The position numbers and the translations under genes were made by a program. The notes below the pieces were generated by a model. The model was not told where the DNA came from. It searched no databases and saw only the letters and a program-made list of their open reading frames with translations. From Nitrososphaerota archaeon (GTDB lineage Archaea > Thermoproteota > Nitrososphaeria > Nitrososphaerales > Nitrosopumilaceae), in NCBI GenBank assembly GCA_022573895.1, contig JACZTB010000003.1, positions 1 through 64,000 on the forward strand: DNA of 64,000 nt. The letters are read 5' to 3'. Below, piece by piece: positions 1 to 6,367 of this stretch (its first letter is position 1; each line of letters begins with the position of its first letter).

Positions 1-820
1 TAAGTTTTAAATTCCAGGGCAAAAAAGATGGTTTTTTTGTTTTTGAGGAAATTTTAAATCCCAAATTCTCCAAATTGGTGCGTAATGTTTGCTCATCAAC
101 GGGTTTTCTAACAGAACTTGTGCCTCTATCAAAATCATATGGATCAGAGATTATAAAATAACCAGTGGAAATTTGTTTTGATACTTGTTTTAGCAGTTGA
201 AGTGGTTCCATTAATTCCAAAACATTTAGTGCAAGTATAAAATCAAATTGTAATCTTCCAAAAACAGGAGACAAAAAATCAGCTATGATGTAATCAAGAT
301 TGTTTTTTGAAGATTTTTTTGCATATCTTAGTGCACTAAATGATCTATCAATTCCAAAGACCATATCATGATAATCCGCCAAGAAGGAGGTCATTATTCC
401 AATAGAGCAACCATACTCTAAGACAAGTTTTGACTTTGGTATAGATGCAAAATTCTTTTTTATCAAAGAATAAAATTTAGAGCCTTGATTGTTTTGATAT
501 ATTTTAGACCATCTTTCCTCAAGTGCAGTTCTATCATCATTGGTTCGAATGGTTTTTGATAAAGAAGATTTCAAAAAAGATTTCATCTTTTCAGTATTAG
601 TCAATCTATAGAGTTTACCTCCAAGAACTTTACGAAAAGAAAGATATTTAGAAAAATCATCCCATAAGAAAGGAATTTTCTCAATGATAGGAAATACCAA
701 TGTACATTTTTTACATTCTAAAATTCCTTCTTCGATTTCTTTGTCAAGTTTGAATACATCTAGTTCCAGTTTAGATCCACATCTAACACATCTGAGGAAT
801 GTAACAGTAGACTCTAGCAT
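1..820 (-). CDS. SAM-dependent methyltransferase with N-terminal zinc ribbon (C-terminus outside window)
   Basis: The frame runs leftward from an ATG at 820-818 and stays open to the window edge (273 codons visible, no stop), so the C-terminus is missing. The first ~45 residues carry two Cys pairs (C11/C14 and C36/C39), a Trm112-like zinc ribbon. A linker follows, then a class I methyltransferase fold with motif I VLEYGCSIG at residues 133-141, an acidic ribose-binding strand (GIDRS) and a downstream IIADF. Substrate cannot be read from the sequence; similar two-part proteins modify small molecules, sugars or lipids. It stands alone on the minus strand, and the 3' neighbour is not visible. 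Family is clear, function is not. Confidence 0.8.
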   Translation of the reverse strand, partial: MLESTVTFLRCVRCGSKLELDVFKLDKEIEEGILECKKCTLVFPIIEKIPFLWDDFSKYLSFRKVLGGKLYRLTNTEKMKSFLKSSLSKTIRTNDDRTALEERWSKIYQNNQGSKFYSLIKKNFASIPKSKLVLEYGCSIGIMTSFLADYHDMVFGIDRSFSALRYAKKSSKNNLDYIIADFLSPVFGRLQFDFILALNVLELMEPLQLLKQVSKQISTGYFIISDPYDFDRGTSSVRKPVDEQTLRTNLENLGFKISSKTKKPSFLPWNLKL

Positions 821-866
821 TTTCTGACAACAAATCAGTTATTTATGAACTAATAATTTCTTCCCT

Positions 867-918
867 GATTTTAAAAAATTGAAAATTTGTATTGTTTATT
901 TGTCTTTAATTGCAGCCT
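867..918. repeat. 52-bp near-identical repeat, copy 1 (tail of a DUF1059 gene)
   Basis: Matches 2771-2822 over 52 bases with two mismatches. In copy 2 the segment is the 3' end and downstream flank of an intact DUF1059 gene. Here it encodes the same last residues (AAIKDK and stop) but is joined to unrelated upstream codons. Confidence 0.85.
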
Positions 919-1105
919 CAATATGTTGATGACCACACAATATCAGAGGATTCTCAACCTTTGTTCTTGCTTCAATAAAGGCAGACGAGGCAATATACTG
1001 ATATCCAGAATTTAATAAAAAAATTTCGGCTATGATAATTTTGAAAATATAAAATACAGCATTACTCATAAAATTTACATCATTTTGTATAGTATCATGA
1101 AACAA
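896..1105 (-). pseudogene. Chimeric or remnant ORF ending in a DUF1059 C-terminus
   Basis: An open frame of 69 codons whose last six residues (AAIKDK) and stop are the same as those of the intact DUF1059 gene at 2800-2973, within the 52-bp repeat. The upstream part (rich in Ile, Phe and Ala) shows no family I recognise and no DUF1059 Cys motif. The most likely reading is debris of a duplication that copied the 3' end of the DUF1059 gene beside other sequence; a small expressed protein cannot be excluded. The rest of the gap 821-1133 holds nothing else I can support. Confidence 0.35.
1067..1102. repeat. Imperfect direct repeat, copy 1
   Basis: About 35 bases beginning CATAAAATTTAC resemble 2745-2779, which lies directly beside the other copy of the 52-bp repeat. 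Roughly 28 positions agree by eye. Here the two repeated segments are about 150 bp apart and in the opposite order. Confidence 0.5.
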
Positions 1106-1133
1106 AAATTAATAGTTTTTTCAAGTGTAAATT

Positions 1134-2276
1134 TTATTGTAAACCTATTTTTCCTTTGAGTATGATCTTTTCATTTGTTCCTGACGGTGTGGACCTGTCA
1201 ATGTATCGTATTTCATACCAATCTCCAATGTGGATTGTCTTCCCGTCAATACTTCGTGGAATCTTAATTTTTACTTCAAATATGCTGGTGTTGGGTCCCG
1301 TTTCAATTAGGAAAGAGGAATTTGCATCAAATGCAGGATTTGAAAGAATAGTTCGAATTCCACCCTCTGATCTAAACTCTAATGCACTCAAAGAAATTTT
1401 ATCTTCATCTCTAGAGTCTCTATTAGAATCAGGTTCATAGAGTCTAAGAGTAAATTCATGTCCTATTCTGTTCCCACCACCATATGTTTGAAGTTTGGCA
1501 AATGTTTTGGTAAGAGGAAATGACTCTACAATGATTCTTTTTTCTCCAGACGCATCTGATTCATCAATGTATTTTATTAAAAGAATATCGTTTTGATCTA
1601 AAGGTTTTCCGTTTATAGTTTCAGGAAGTTCAATTTTGAGAAAAAATTTTCCAGAATTAGGAGAAGTTTCTATCATTTTTTTGGGCACATCTATCATAAC
1701 ACCATTAATTGTAATTTCAATTAATCCACTAGTGAAAACTATGTCAATTCCATTTGGACTGATATTCAAATCATCATCATTTACATAGAAATTAACAACA
1801 ATTCCTGAAGACGCAGGAATTGTTTGAATTATTTGATTTTGTATATTTTGTTCTAATTGATTTACTTGTTGAGATTCTTCATTGATAGCCCAACCACGCT
1901 GAATTAATTTTTCTGCAGTTTTTGGTGTAACGCATGCAGGTGAATTATCTCTAAGTTTGAAAATTAATTCAAATCCATCAGTGCATGTTAGAAAATTGGG
2001 AGATATGCCGTTGTTTATTTGAGTTTTTAGTGATGACGATGTCATTAAGGGTTGATTTTTAATTGTAAATTGTACTGTTTCTTTATTTTCCCATGCATCT
2101 CTACCTCCAGGAATTTCAGAACATAATCTATCTCCACAAACGCGAGGATCAGGTTTGCCGCCACCGCCGCCACCGCCGCCATAGCCTTCAGCCACTGGAA
2201 TAAAATCAAATGACACGACAGGAGTTATTCCTATTGACAGAACAAGAAAGATTAGTGCAAAAATTACAGTTCTCAC
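1134..2276 (-). CDS. Exported surface protein with poly-Gly linker and two beta repeats
   Basis: A 380-residue exported protein. Residues 1-22 form a hydrophobic signal peptide, followed by an eight-glycine run and a short Cys-containing segment (VCGDRLC). The C-terminal two thirds hold two related repeats, each with an E(T)xPNSGxF-type strand, a hydrophobic strand ending in IP or LP, and a Y-I-D-x-S-x-x-SG strand. The same strand pattern occurs in the exported proteins at 13522-14718 and 34207-37401, so this looks like a thaumarchaeal cell-surface family. No C-terminal membrane segment or sorting signal is visible, so it may be secreted or bound to other surface proteins. Enzymatic function is not apparent. 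Possible operator-like repeats lie 110-165 bp upstream. Confidence 0.75.
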   Translation of the reverse strand: MRTVIFALIFLVLSIGITPVVSFDFIPVAEGYGGGGGGGGKPDPRVCGDRLCSEIPGGRDAWENKETVQFTIKNQPLMTSSSLKTQINNGISPNFLTCTDGFELIFKLRDNSPACVTPKTAEKLIQRGWAINEESQQVNQLEQNIQNQIIQTIPASSGIVVNFYVNDDDLNISPNGIDIVFTSGLIEITINGVMIDVPKKMIETSPNSGKFFLKIELPETINGKPLDQNDILLIKYIDESDASGEKRIIVESFPLTKTFAKLQTYGGGNRIGHEFTLRLYEPDSNRDSRDEDKISLSALEFRSEGGIRTILSNPAFDANSSFLIETGPNTSIFEVKIKIPRSIDGKTIHIGDWYEIRYIDRSTPSGTNEKIILKGKIGLQ

Positions 2277-2799
2277 AAAATCTTGTTACGGTATGATTTT
2301 ATAAAAATTTTAACATCTGCATATTAGTCACTGTAATGCTTAGTGTCTAATTTTCGCGATTATTTTTTAATTCTAGGTACCAAAATGTCATAATCTTGTA
2401 GTCAAAACCAATTATGACCAGTCAACAAGGATTATGACCCAATTTAATATTCAAATCATAATCATTTTCTATCCGCATTAAGATTTCGTAATTCATAGTA
2501 AAATTATGAAGACTGAAGTTATTGTATCACCCTTTACTTGAAAAGATAAATTCTCTATCACGTGACACGACGAGTGGATATGACAGATGTTATGCCTCAG
2601 TCTTCATTTACAATATACTAAATTCAATAATAAACTAGATCTAATAGAAAACTAATATCTGTATGTTATTTTGTATGAATTTTATTATTTGTTAATTGTT
2701 CAAAAAAAGGTCAATCCAAAAAATCAAGAACACTTCTAATATATCATAAAATTTACGTAATCTTGTATAGGATTATAAAAAATTGAAAATTAGTATTGT
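2277..2799. other. Non-coding gap with operator-like repeats and a long inverted repeat
   Basis: No convincing gene in 523 bases. It holds three copies of an 8-9 base element (ATTATGACC at 2411-2419 and 2431-2439, and the inverse GTCATAAT at 2387-2394) upstream of the exported-protein gene that begins at 2276. It also has a perfect 11-base inverted repeat (ATGAAGACTGA at 2506-2516, complement at 2597-2607) enclosing 80 bases. Confidence 0.55.
2745..2779. repeat. Imperfect direct repeat, copy 2
   Basis: Counterpart of 1067-1102, here directly abutting and partly overlapping the 52-bp repeat copy 2 at 2771-2822. Confidence 0.5.
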
Positions 2800-2822
2800 T
2801 TATTTGTCTTTAATTGCAGCCT
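2771..2822. repeat. 52-bp near-identical repeat, copy 2
   Basis: Covers the last seven codons and the downstream flank of the DUF1059 gene. It differs at two positions from 867-918. Confidence 0.85.
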
Positions 2823-2973
2823 TTACTTTTTCAACTAAATCTGCAGGAATTGGATCGAATCCATGCTCTTTAGCATGCTCTGTAATCTGAGCCATCAATT
2901 CATCTTCTGTTTCTGCAGATGTAGACCAGTCACAATCTACTCCTACATCTGAACATGCAAAACCTTTTGCCAT
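2800..2973 (-). CDS. DUF1059 small protein
   Basis: A 57-residue protein: MAKGFACSDVGVDCDW at the N-terminus, a middle helix (DELMAQITEHAKEHG) and the end KVKAAIKDK. The G-F-x-C-x-D-x-G-x-D-C-x-W signature and the length fit the DUF1059 family of small archaeal and bacterial proteins, whose function is not known. The two Cys are conserved in that family and could bind metal; that is inference. The start is supported by a TATA-like TTTAATATA on the minus strand centred near 3000, about 26 bases upstream, which points to a leaderless transcript. Confidence 0.85.
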   Translation of the reverse strand: MAKGFACSDVGVDCDWSTSAETEDELMAQITEHAKEHGFDPIPADLVEKVKAAIKDK

Positions 2974-2995
2974 ATCTTGAAAAACTGAAAGGTTC

Positions 2996-3004
2996 TATAT
3001 TAAA
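2996..3004 (-). promoter_or_regulatory. TATA box of the DUF1059 gene
   Basis: TTTAATATA on the minus strand, centre about 27 bases before the ATG at 2973, the expected archaeal spacing for a leaderless mRNA. Confidence 0.5.
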
Positions 3005-3192
3005 GAATGCTCAAATATCAATACCAATTTTTGAGATATAACAGATCTATGTTTAGTTTTCAGACCAATGCTTGTTGAGTGAAAGTTCAACACCACAATT
3101 GAGCCTAAGAGAAACCAGTTGAAAATTTCTTGTATAATCCAGGTGGGAAGAACTTGGATGCAGTGTTTTCACCTATATCACTACCACATGCA

Positions 3193-4023
3193 TTAAGCTT
3201 CATTACAATTCCAGGAGGTATTTCCTTTACTGATGAATTTCTGCGCTTTTGCATCCCACTTTTCACATTTTTTATCCGGCTTTACATGAGATACATTAAT
3301 TGTTCTATCATTTTCTGCGTTATCAGTAACCTCTTCCTCAATGGGGTGAATATCATTAATTATAATTGCATTATCTTCATTAATTGGTGGTTCATCATCA
3401 GTTCTAGGTAGCTTACCAAATTTGTCAAAATCTTTTTGAATGCCAACATCAGCAAATCCATATTTTATGTTGAGTTCTTGAATCAATTTGATCATCTCAA
3501 CTTTTGTCATTGAAGCATATTTTACAAATTCTTGAAATGCTTCTTGATATGTTCCTCCTTGATCAATAACTGCTTGTTTTGCTACTCTTGCAATCTTTAC
3601 TTTCTCATTCATGTAATCAAATTGATCCCAGTAAATTCCATAATAGGTTACATTAACTCCAGTTAGAAAACCTGCAAAAGCGTTTCTTGGAGTAAATGGT
3701 TCATAATCTTTATTCATTCTATCAATCTGATCTTGAAGTTTTTGCTTTGAAATCTTTCGTTGTTCATCAATGAATTTTTGTTCTTCAGTTTTTTCTGGGT
3801 TTTTTCCTTCTATAAGATCAGCTAGAATTTTTTTTGAAAGTTCTATTCTCTCAATCATTTGTTGTGCTACAGAACTAGCGTTAATTTCATCTCCCGTTAT
3901 TGTAGTAAACTCAAATTGAGGATCATCAGTTTGAGCGGCTACAAAGCTATTTGTGTAAAATATCAATAAAGCAAAAAGTGGAATCAAAAAATAAGCGCTT
4001 ATGGGCTTTTTTTGAAATTCCAT
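3193..4023 (-). CDS. Exported or membrane-anchored protein of unknown function
   Basis: 276 residues. Residues 8-30 form one hydrophobic segment followed by AAQTDD, a signal peptide or N-terminal anchor. The middle (about residues 55-110) is rich in Glu, Lys and Gln and likely helical or coiled coil. A conserved-looking segment (NAFAGFLTGVNVTYYGIYWDQFDYMNEK) follows, and the tail contains two Cys (KKCEKWDAKAQ ... WNCNEA) that could form a disulfide outside the cell. I do not recognise the family. It is a single gene, with non-coding sequence on both sides. Confidence 0.65.
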   Translation of the reverse strand: MEFQKKPISAYFLIPLFALLIFYTNSFVAAQTDDPQFEFTTITGDEINASSVAQQMIERIELSKKILADLIEGKNPEKTEEQKFIDEQRKISKQKLQDQIDRMNKDYEPFTPRNAFAGFLTGVNVTYYGIYWDQFDYMNEKVKIARVAKQAVIDQGGTYQEAFQEFVKYASMTKVEMIKLIQELNIKYGFADVGIQKDFDKFGKLPRTDDEPPINEDNAIIINDIHPIEEEVTDNAENDRTINVSHVKPDKKCEKWDAKAQKFISKGNTSWNCNEA

Positions 4024-4358
4024 ATTGGTAAAAAATTTAGAAATTATTTAGTTAATTCTTGTAATAGAGTAGTAATCTTTAACTACAATTAAGCGTAAAA
4101 TTCTATCTAATCTGCCATTGGTAGAGGGATTTGTCAAATGCACAGACATAAAAACCAAAAAAGATGAAAGGCTATCTTCAATAGCTAGATTTTAGTAAAA
4201 TTTACAACTAAAACATATTCTAAAACTAGTAGATTTAGAATAAAATTTATAAAAATGGTTTTCAGACCCAATCTCTTCTTCATACTTTTGCTTGATTCTT
4301 GATCTCTTTGTTCTTGTCTTTTCTGATTCTTTTTATATTTTGAAAGCTATTGGATTGC
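4024..4358. other. Non-coding gap, pyrimidine-rich
   Basis: No gene longer than about 30 codons that I can support. There is a TATA-like TTTATAAAAATGG near 4246-4258, followed by a long pyrimidine-rich stretch (4270-4340), then the TATA-like element before the micro-ORF at 4359. A short RNA could be made here, but no stable stem is obvious. Confidence 0.4.
4331..4341 (+). promoter_or_regulatory. TATA box of the micro-ORF at 4359
   Basis: TTTTATATTTT centred at about 4335, 24-26 bases before the ATG at 4359, consistent with leaderless transcription. Confidence 0.45.
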
Positions 4359-4460
4359 ATGTGTAATGAAATAGAATACGCAATGATTCTAGAACTCTTA
4401 GAAAAGAGACAGAAAGTACAAAAAAAGATTGAAAAACCTATGCAAGTTCTTGCAAACTAA
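4359..4460 (+). CDS. Possible micro-protein (33 residues)
   Basis: ATG at 4359 to TAA at 4460 encodes an acidic/basic amphipathic helix-like peptide beginning MCNEIEYAMILELLEKR and ending MQVLAN. The only support is a well-placed TATA box at 4331-4341 and a helix-forming composition that is unlike the surrounding AT-rich gap. No family is recognised. It precedes the GYD-domain gene by 37 bases on the same strand and could be co-transcribed, but that gene has its own TATA-like element. Confidence 0.4.
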   Translation: MCNEIEYAMILELLEKRQKVQKKIEKPMQVLAN

Positions 4461-4497
4461 AGGATATTCTTAAGTAACTTGTAATGGTATTACATTC

Positions 4498-4758
4498 ATG
4501 TTTTTCATAGCACTGATAAAATTCAAGAAAAAGGCCAGTGATGTAGTCGAGGTTGGTAAAAAGGTGATGCAGAATCTTCCTGAAGGAGTAAAGATCATCA
4601 GTACTTATTGGACACTTGGTGAATATGATGCTGTCTGGATATATGAAGCTCCAAATGAAAAGGTAGCTATAAAGCTAGGAATTGAAGCTGGTGAGGTAAT
4701 GCAAACACAGACACTCGTTGCAATTAGTAGAGACGAGGCAATGAAACTCTTAGAGTAA
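4498..4758 (+). CDS. GYD-domain protein
   Basis: An 86-residue protein with the layout of the GYD family (PF08734): an N-terminal strand, a helix with VEVGKKVMQNLP, the strand STYWTLGEYDAVWIYEAP holding the G-x-YD signature, then a helix and a last strand ending ISRDEAMKLLE. These small ferredoxin-like proteins are widespread in archaea and bacteria; their biochemical role is not established. The full family length is present. A weak TATA-like element (ATTCTTAAGTAA, about 4465-4476) lies 26 bases before the ATG. It converges with the ubiquitin-like gene on the other strand. Confidence 0.85.
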   Translation: MFFIALIKFKKKASDVVEVGKKVMQNLPEGVKIISTYWTLGEYDAVWIYEAPNEKVAIKLGIEAGEVMQTQTLVAISRDEAMKLLE

Positions 4759-4787
4759 ACAGAATCAAATACAATTCTTGATAAATT

Positions 4788-5042
4788 TCATTCTTCTTTT
4801 AGAACTAAAACATCTCCGTCTTTAACGTTATAATTTATCAATGCTCGATCTGCTTCGAAACCAATCTCTGGTGATGTTTGTTTGGACAAAGTAAATTTAC
4901 TATCTTTTGGCAATCGAAAATGTACCTTTAACGCAAGTATTACGTCTTTTACACGAGTTGATTTCTGGAAGGTTGTTTCCCAATCTCCCTTTGTTGTTTT
5001 TAATTTCACAGTAACTTGGTTTACCATATAAAAAATATACAC
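4788..5042 (-). CDS. Ubiquitin-like beta-grasp small protein
   Basis: 84 codons; the more likely start is the second Met (5027), giving 79 residues that begin MVNQVTVKLKTTKGDW. The pattern is a beta-hairpin, a helix beginning with TRVKDVILALKVHFRLP, further strands, then a final DGDVLVLKEE. This is the strand-strand-helix-strand-strand order of ubiquitin-like proteins, and the D-G-D-x-L-x-L ending before the tail is typical of the fold. It lacks a C-terminal di-glycine, so it is not an obvious conjugating or sulfur-carrier protein unless processed. It lies 14 bases downstream of the SRPBCC gene in the same direction. Fold call moderate, role unknown. Confidence 0.6.
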   Translation of the reverse strand: MYIFYMVNQVTVKLKTTKGDWETTFQKSTRVKDVILALKVHFRLPKDSKFTLSKQTSPEIGFEADRALINYNVKDGDVLVLKEE

Positions 5043-5056
5043 AGGAAGTACAAAAA

Positions 5057-5521
5057 TCAGCTAGTCTTTGAATGATCATTACTGGTATCTTTAGACATCA
5101 AGAGTGCAGCAAACTCATCCATTACCTCATTGATGCTTTGCTCGATCTTCAGCTTTGCTATAAAGCCTAAAAGACTCAACTTACCTGCTAATCTAAAGTC
5201 CCCTTTAACAATTATTTTTGTTCCCTCACTAGTCTCCTCATATGTCTCAACTATGTGGCTGCCCTTTGCATCTCCTTCAAGAATAAAGGCTTCGTGCTTG
5301 TCTGTAGGTAAGAGTACATGTCTTACCTTCTGTGTAATGTCTCGTCCAGCCATTCGAACAAACTCTTCAGTAGTAATGGAGTTGCCATCACGTGAGATAA
5401 TCTTTATTGATTTGAATATTTGAGGAAGTTTTGATGGAAGATTTTCAAAGTCAGTTATGGTGAAAAAGACTTTGTCTTTGTTGGCTTTGATAATTTTTTC
5501 GACTTTTACTTTTGGCACCAT
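5057..5521 (-). CDS. SRPBCC (START-like) family protein
   Basis: 154 residues starting MVPKVKVEKIIKANKDKVF. The start-to-end layout fits the polyketide cyclase/START-like fold: a first strand, helix (KVFFTITDFENLPSKLPQ), a curved sheet containing VETYEETSEGTKIIVKG, and a long C-terminal helix (KLKIEQSINEVMDEFAALL) that closes the ligand cavity. Such proteins bind hydrophobic ligands or help in lipid, quinone or polyketide chemistry; the ligand here cannot be read. It is followed closely by the ubiquitin-like gene, so the two are probably co-transcribed. Confidence 0.8.
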   Translation of the reverse strand: MVPKVKVEKIIKANKDKVFFTITDFENLPSKLPQIFKSIKIISRDGNSITTEEFVRMAGRDITQKVRHVLLPTDKHEAFILEGDAKGSHIVETYEETSEGTKIIVKGDFRLAGKLSLLGFIAKLKIEQSINEVMDEFAALLMSKDTSNDHSKTS

Positions 5522-5628
5522 TATTCACGAGTTTCGTGGGAAATAAAATCATCTAGCGCTATTTTTTCATGCTTACACGTATTCATCATATCAATATAGT
5601 TCAAAGTACAATATAATGTGAGTTCAAA

Positions 5629-5808
5629 ATGAAGGTTAGAAATAAAGTCACAATATTCTGTCCTTTTTGCCAGGGGCAACACATCGATGAAGGAAAATAT
5701 GCAATCAAGCCTCATACGATACACTTGTGTTTTCATTGTGGAAAAAAATTCAAAGTTACTAAACCTACCATTGGTGTGAGACTCGATTCAAACATGACAT
5801 TAAAATAA
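5629..5808 (+). CDS. Small zinc-ribbon protein
   Basis: A 59-residue frame from ATG 5629 to TAA 5808. It reads MKVRNKVTIFCPFCQGQHI and later HLCFHCGKKF, two CxxC pairs 23 residues apart that make a complete four-Cys zinc ribbon with a basic tail. The opposite-strand frame over the same bases has no such motif, so the plus strand is preferred. Role unknown; such single ribbons often bind nucleic acid or a partner protein. It ends 31 bases before the end of another small zinc-ribbon gene on the minus strand, a tail-to-tail pair. Confidence 0.7.
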   Translation: MKVRNKVTIFCPFCQGQHIDEGKYAIKPHTIHLCFHCGKKFKVTKPTIGVRLDSNMTLK

Positions 5809-5839
5809 TAAACTAATTGCAGGAAAACCAGACTCTAAA

Positions 5840-6010
5840 TCAACAATTCATTTCATCAGAAAGCATTCTTTTTCCATTGGATTTTACCTCAAAAGCACGA
5901 GAACATCGTTTGCATACAAGTAACATAGATTCAGTCAGTTCTAATTTGATAGAATGCCCATCACGTAGACATAATGGACACAAATTGGAATTATTAACAT
6001 CAAATAGCAT
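5840..6010 (-). CDS. Small zinc-ribbon protein
   Basis: A 56-residue frame from ATG 6010 to TGA 5840. It contains LCPLCLRDGHS and LLVCKRCSRAFEV, a four-Cys ribbon with CPLC and CKRC knuckles. A TATA-like TTTATGC lies about 30 bases upstream on the minus strand. The architecture mirrors the convergent gene at 5629-5808 (ribbon of two CxxC pairs and a short charged tail), but the sequences are not close copies. Function unknown; DNA- or RNA-binding is a guess from the fold. Confidence 0.65.
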   Translation of the reverse strand: MLFDVNNSNLCPLCLRDGHSIKLELTESMLLVCKRCSRAFEVKSNGKRMLSDEMNC

Positions 6011-6060
6011 CTAACAATATTTCATAATTATTGCATAAACCTTTTTCCAAGACTAGTAAG

Positions 6061-6145
6061 GGAAAAAAGTCCAAGTTCAAGCCAAATCCCGTCTGATTAG
6101 TGAACATTTCGTTCAGGGGTGGAGGGTGAACTTGTTCTGAATATA
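6061..6145 (+). ncRNA. Candidate structured non-coding RNA
   Basis: A GC-richer patch in an otherwise AT-rich gap. An outer 8-bp stem CAAGTTCA (6072-6079) pairs with TGAACTTG (6127-6134), and inside it a perfect hairpin TGAAC-ATTTC-GTTCA occupies 6101-6115. A TATA-like GCATAAAC at 6033-6040 would start transcription close to 6063. No coding frame is present. CTGA occurs at 6093-6096 and 6137-6140 but there is no matching C box, so a C/D guide RNA is not supported. The class is unknown and the prediction rests on pairing and composition only. Confidence 0.4.
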
Positions 6146-6240
6146 CTAGAAAGAAATAGAACATAAGAAGGCTGGAAATTCTTACAGATCATTAATTCCA
6201 TTTTGGCTAAATCAGATCCTGAAAATTCTTAATTCATAGA

Positions 6241-6345
6241 TTATCTAGAATGTGTGTGAAAATTTACACAGCAATCGCAGTCATTCATTATGCATTCTTG
6301 AGTAATAAAATGAGCACAGATTTCACATTCACAATGTATTTTCAT
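6241..6345 (-). CDS. Cys-rich micro-protein (34 residues)
   Basis: ATG 6345 to TAA 6241 encodes a peptide starting MKIHCECEICAHF and continuing ECIMNDCDCCVNFHTH. Seven Cys and four His in 34 residues is a composition that does not arise easily in AT-rich non-coding DNA, so it is probably a real metal-binding micro-protein. A TATA-like TTTAATTG on the minus strand lies about 25 bases upstream. It sits between the candidate RNA and the TFB gene, with the same direction as TFB but with its own promoter. Compare the Cys-rich protein at 42149-42301. Confidence 0.55.
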   Translation of the reverse strand: MKIHCECEICAHFITQECIMNDCDCCVNFHTHSR

Positions 6346-6367
6346 ATTTTCTAATAGACTAAATCAA

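Noticed and set aside
867-2822. Insertion sequence or mini-transposon bounded by the 52-bp repeats
   Set aside because: The repeats are direct, include a coding end, and no transposase or terminal inverted repeat is present.
4159-4285. 32-codon frame on the minus strand beginning MKKRLG
   Set aside because: Hydrophobic AT-rich codons and no supporting promoter; better treated as non-coding.
5521-5736. 71-codon frame on the minus strand
   Set aside because: It lies over the small zinc-ribbon gene at 5629-5808, which has two CxxC knuckles; the minus frame has no such motif and is compositional noise.
5817-6014. 65-codon frame on the plus strand
   Set aside because: It lies over the minus-strand zinc-ribbon gene with CPLC and CKRC; the plus frame shows no fold or motif.
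6093-6140. C/D-box guide RNA
   Set aside because: Two CTGA boxes occur but no RTGATGA C box lies before them, so the class is not supported.
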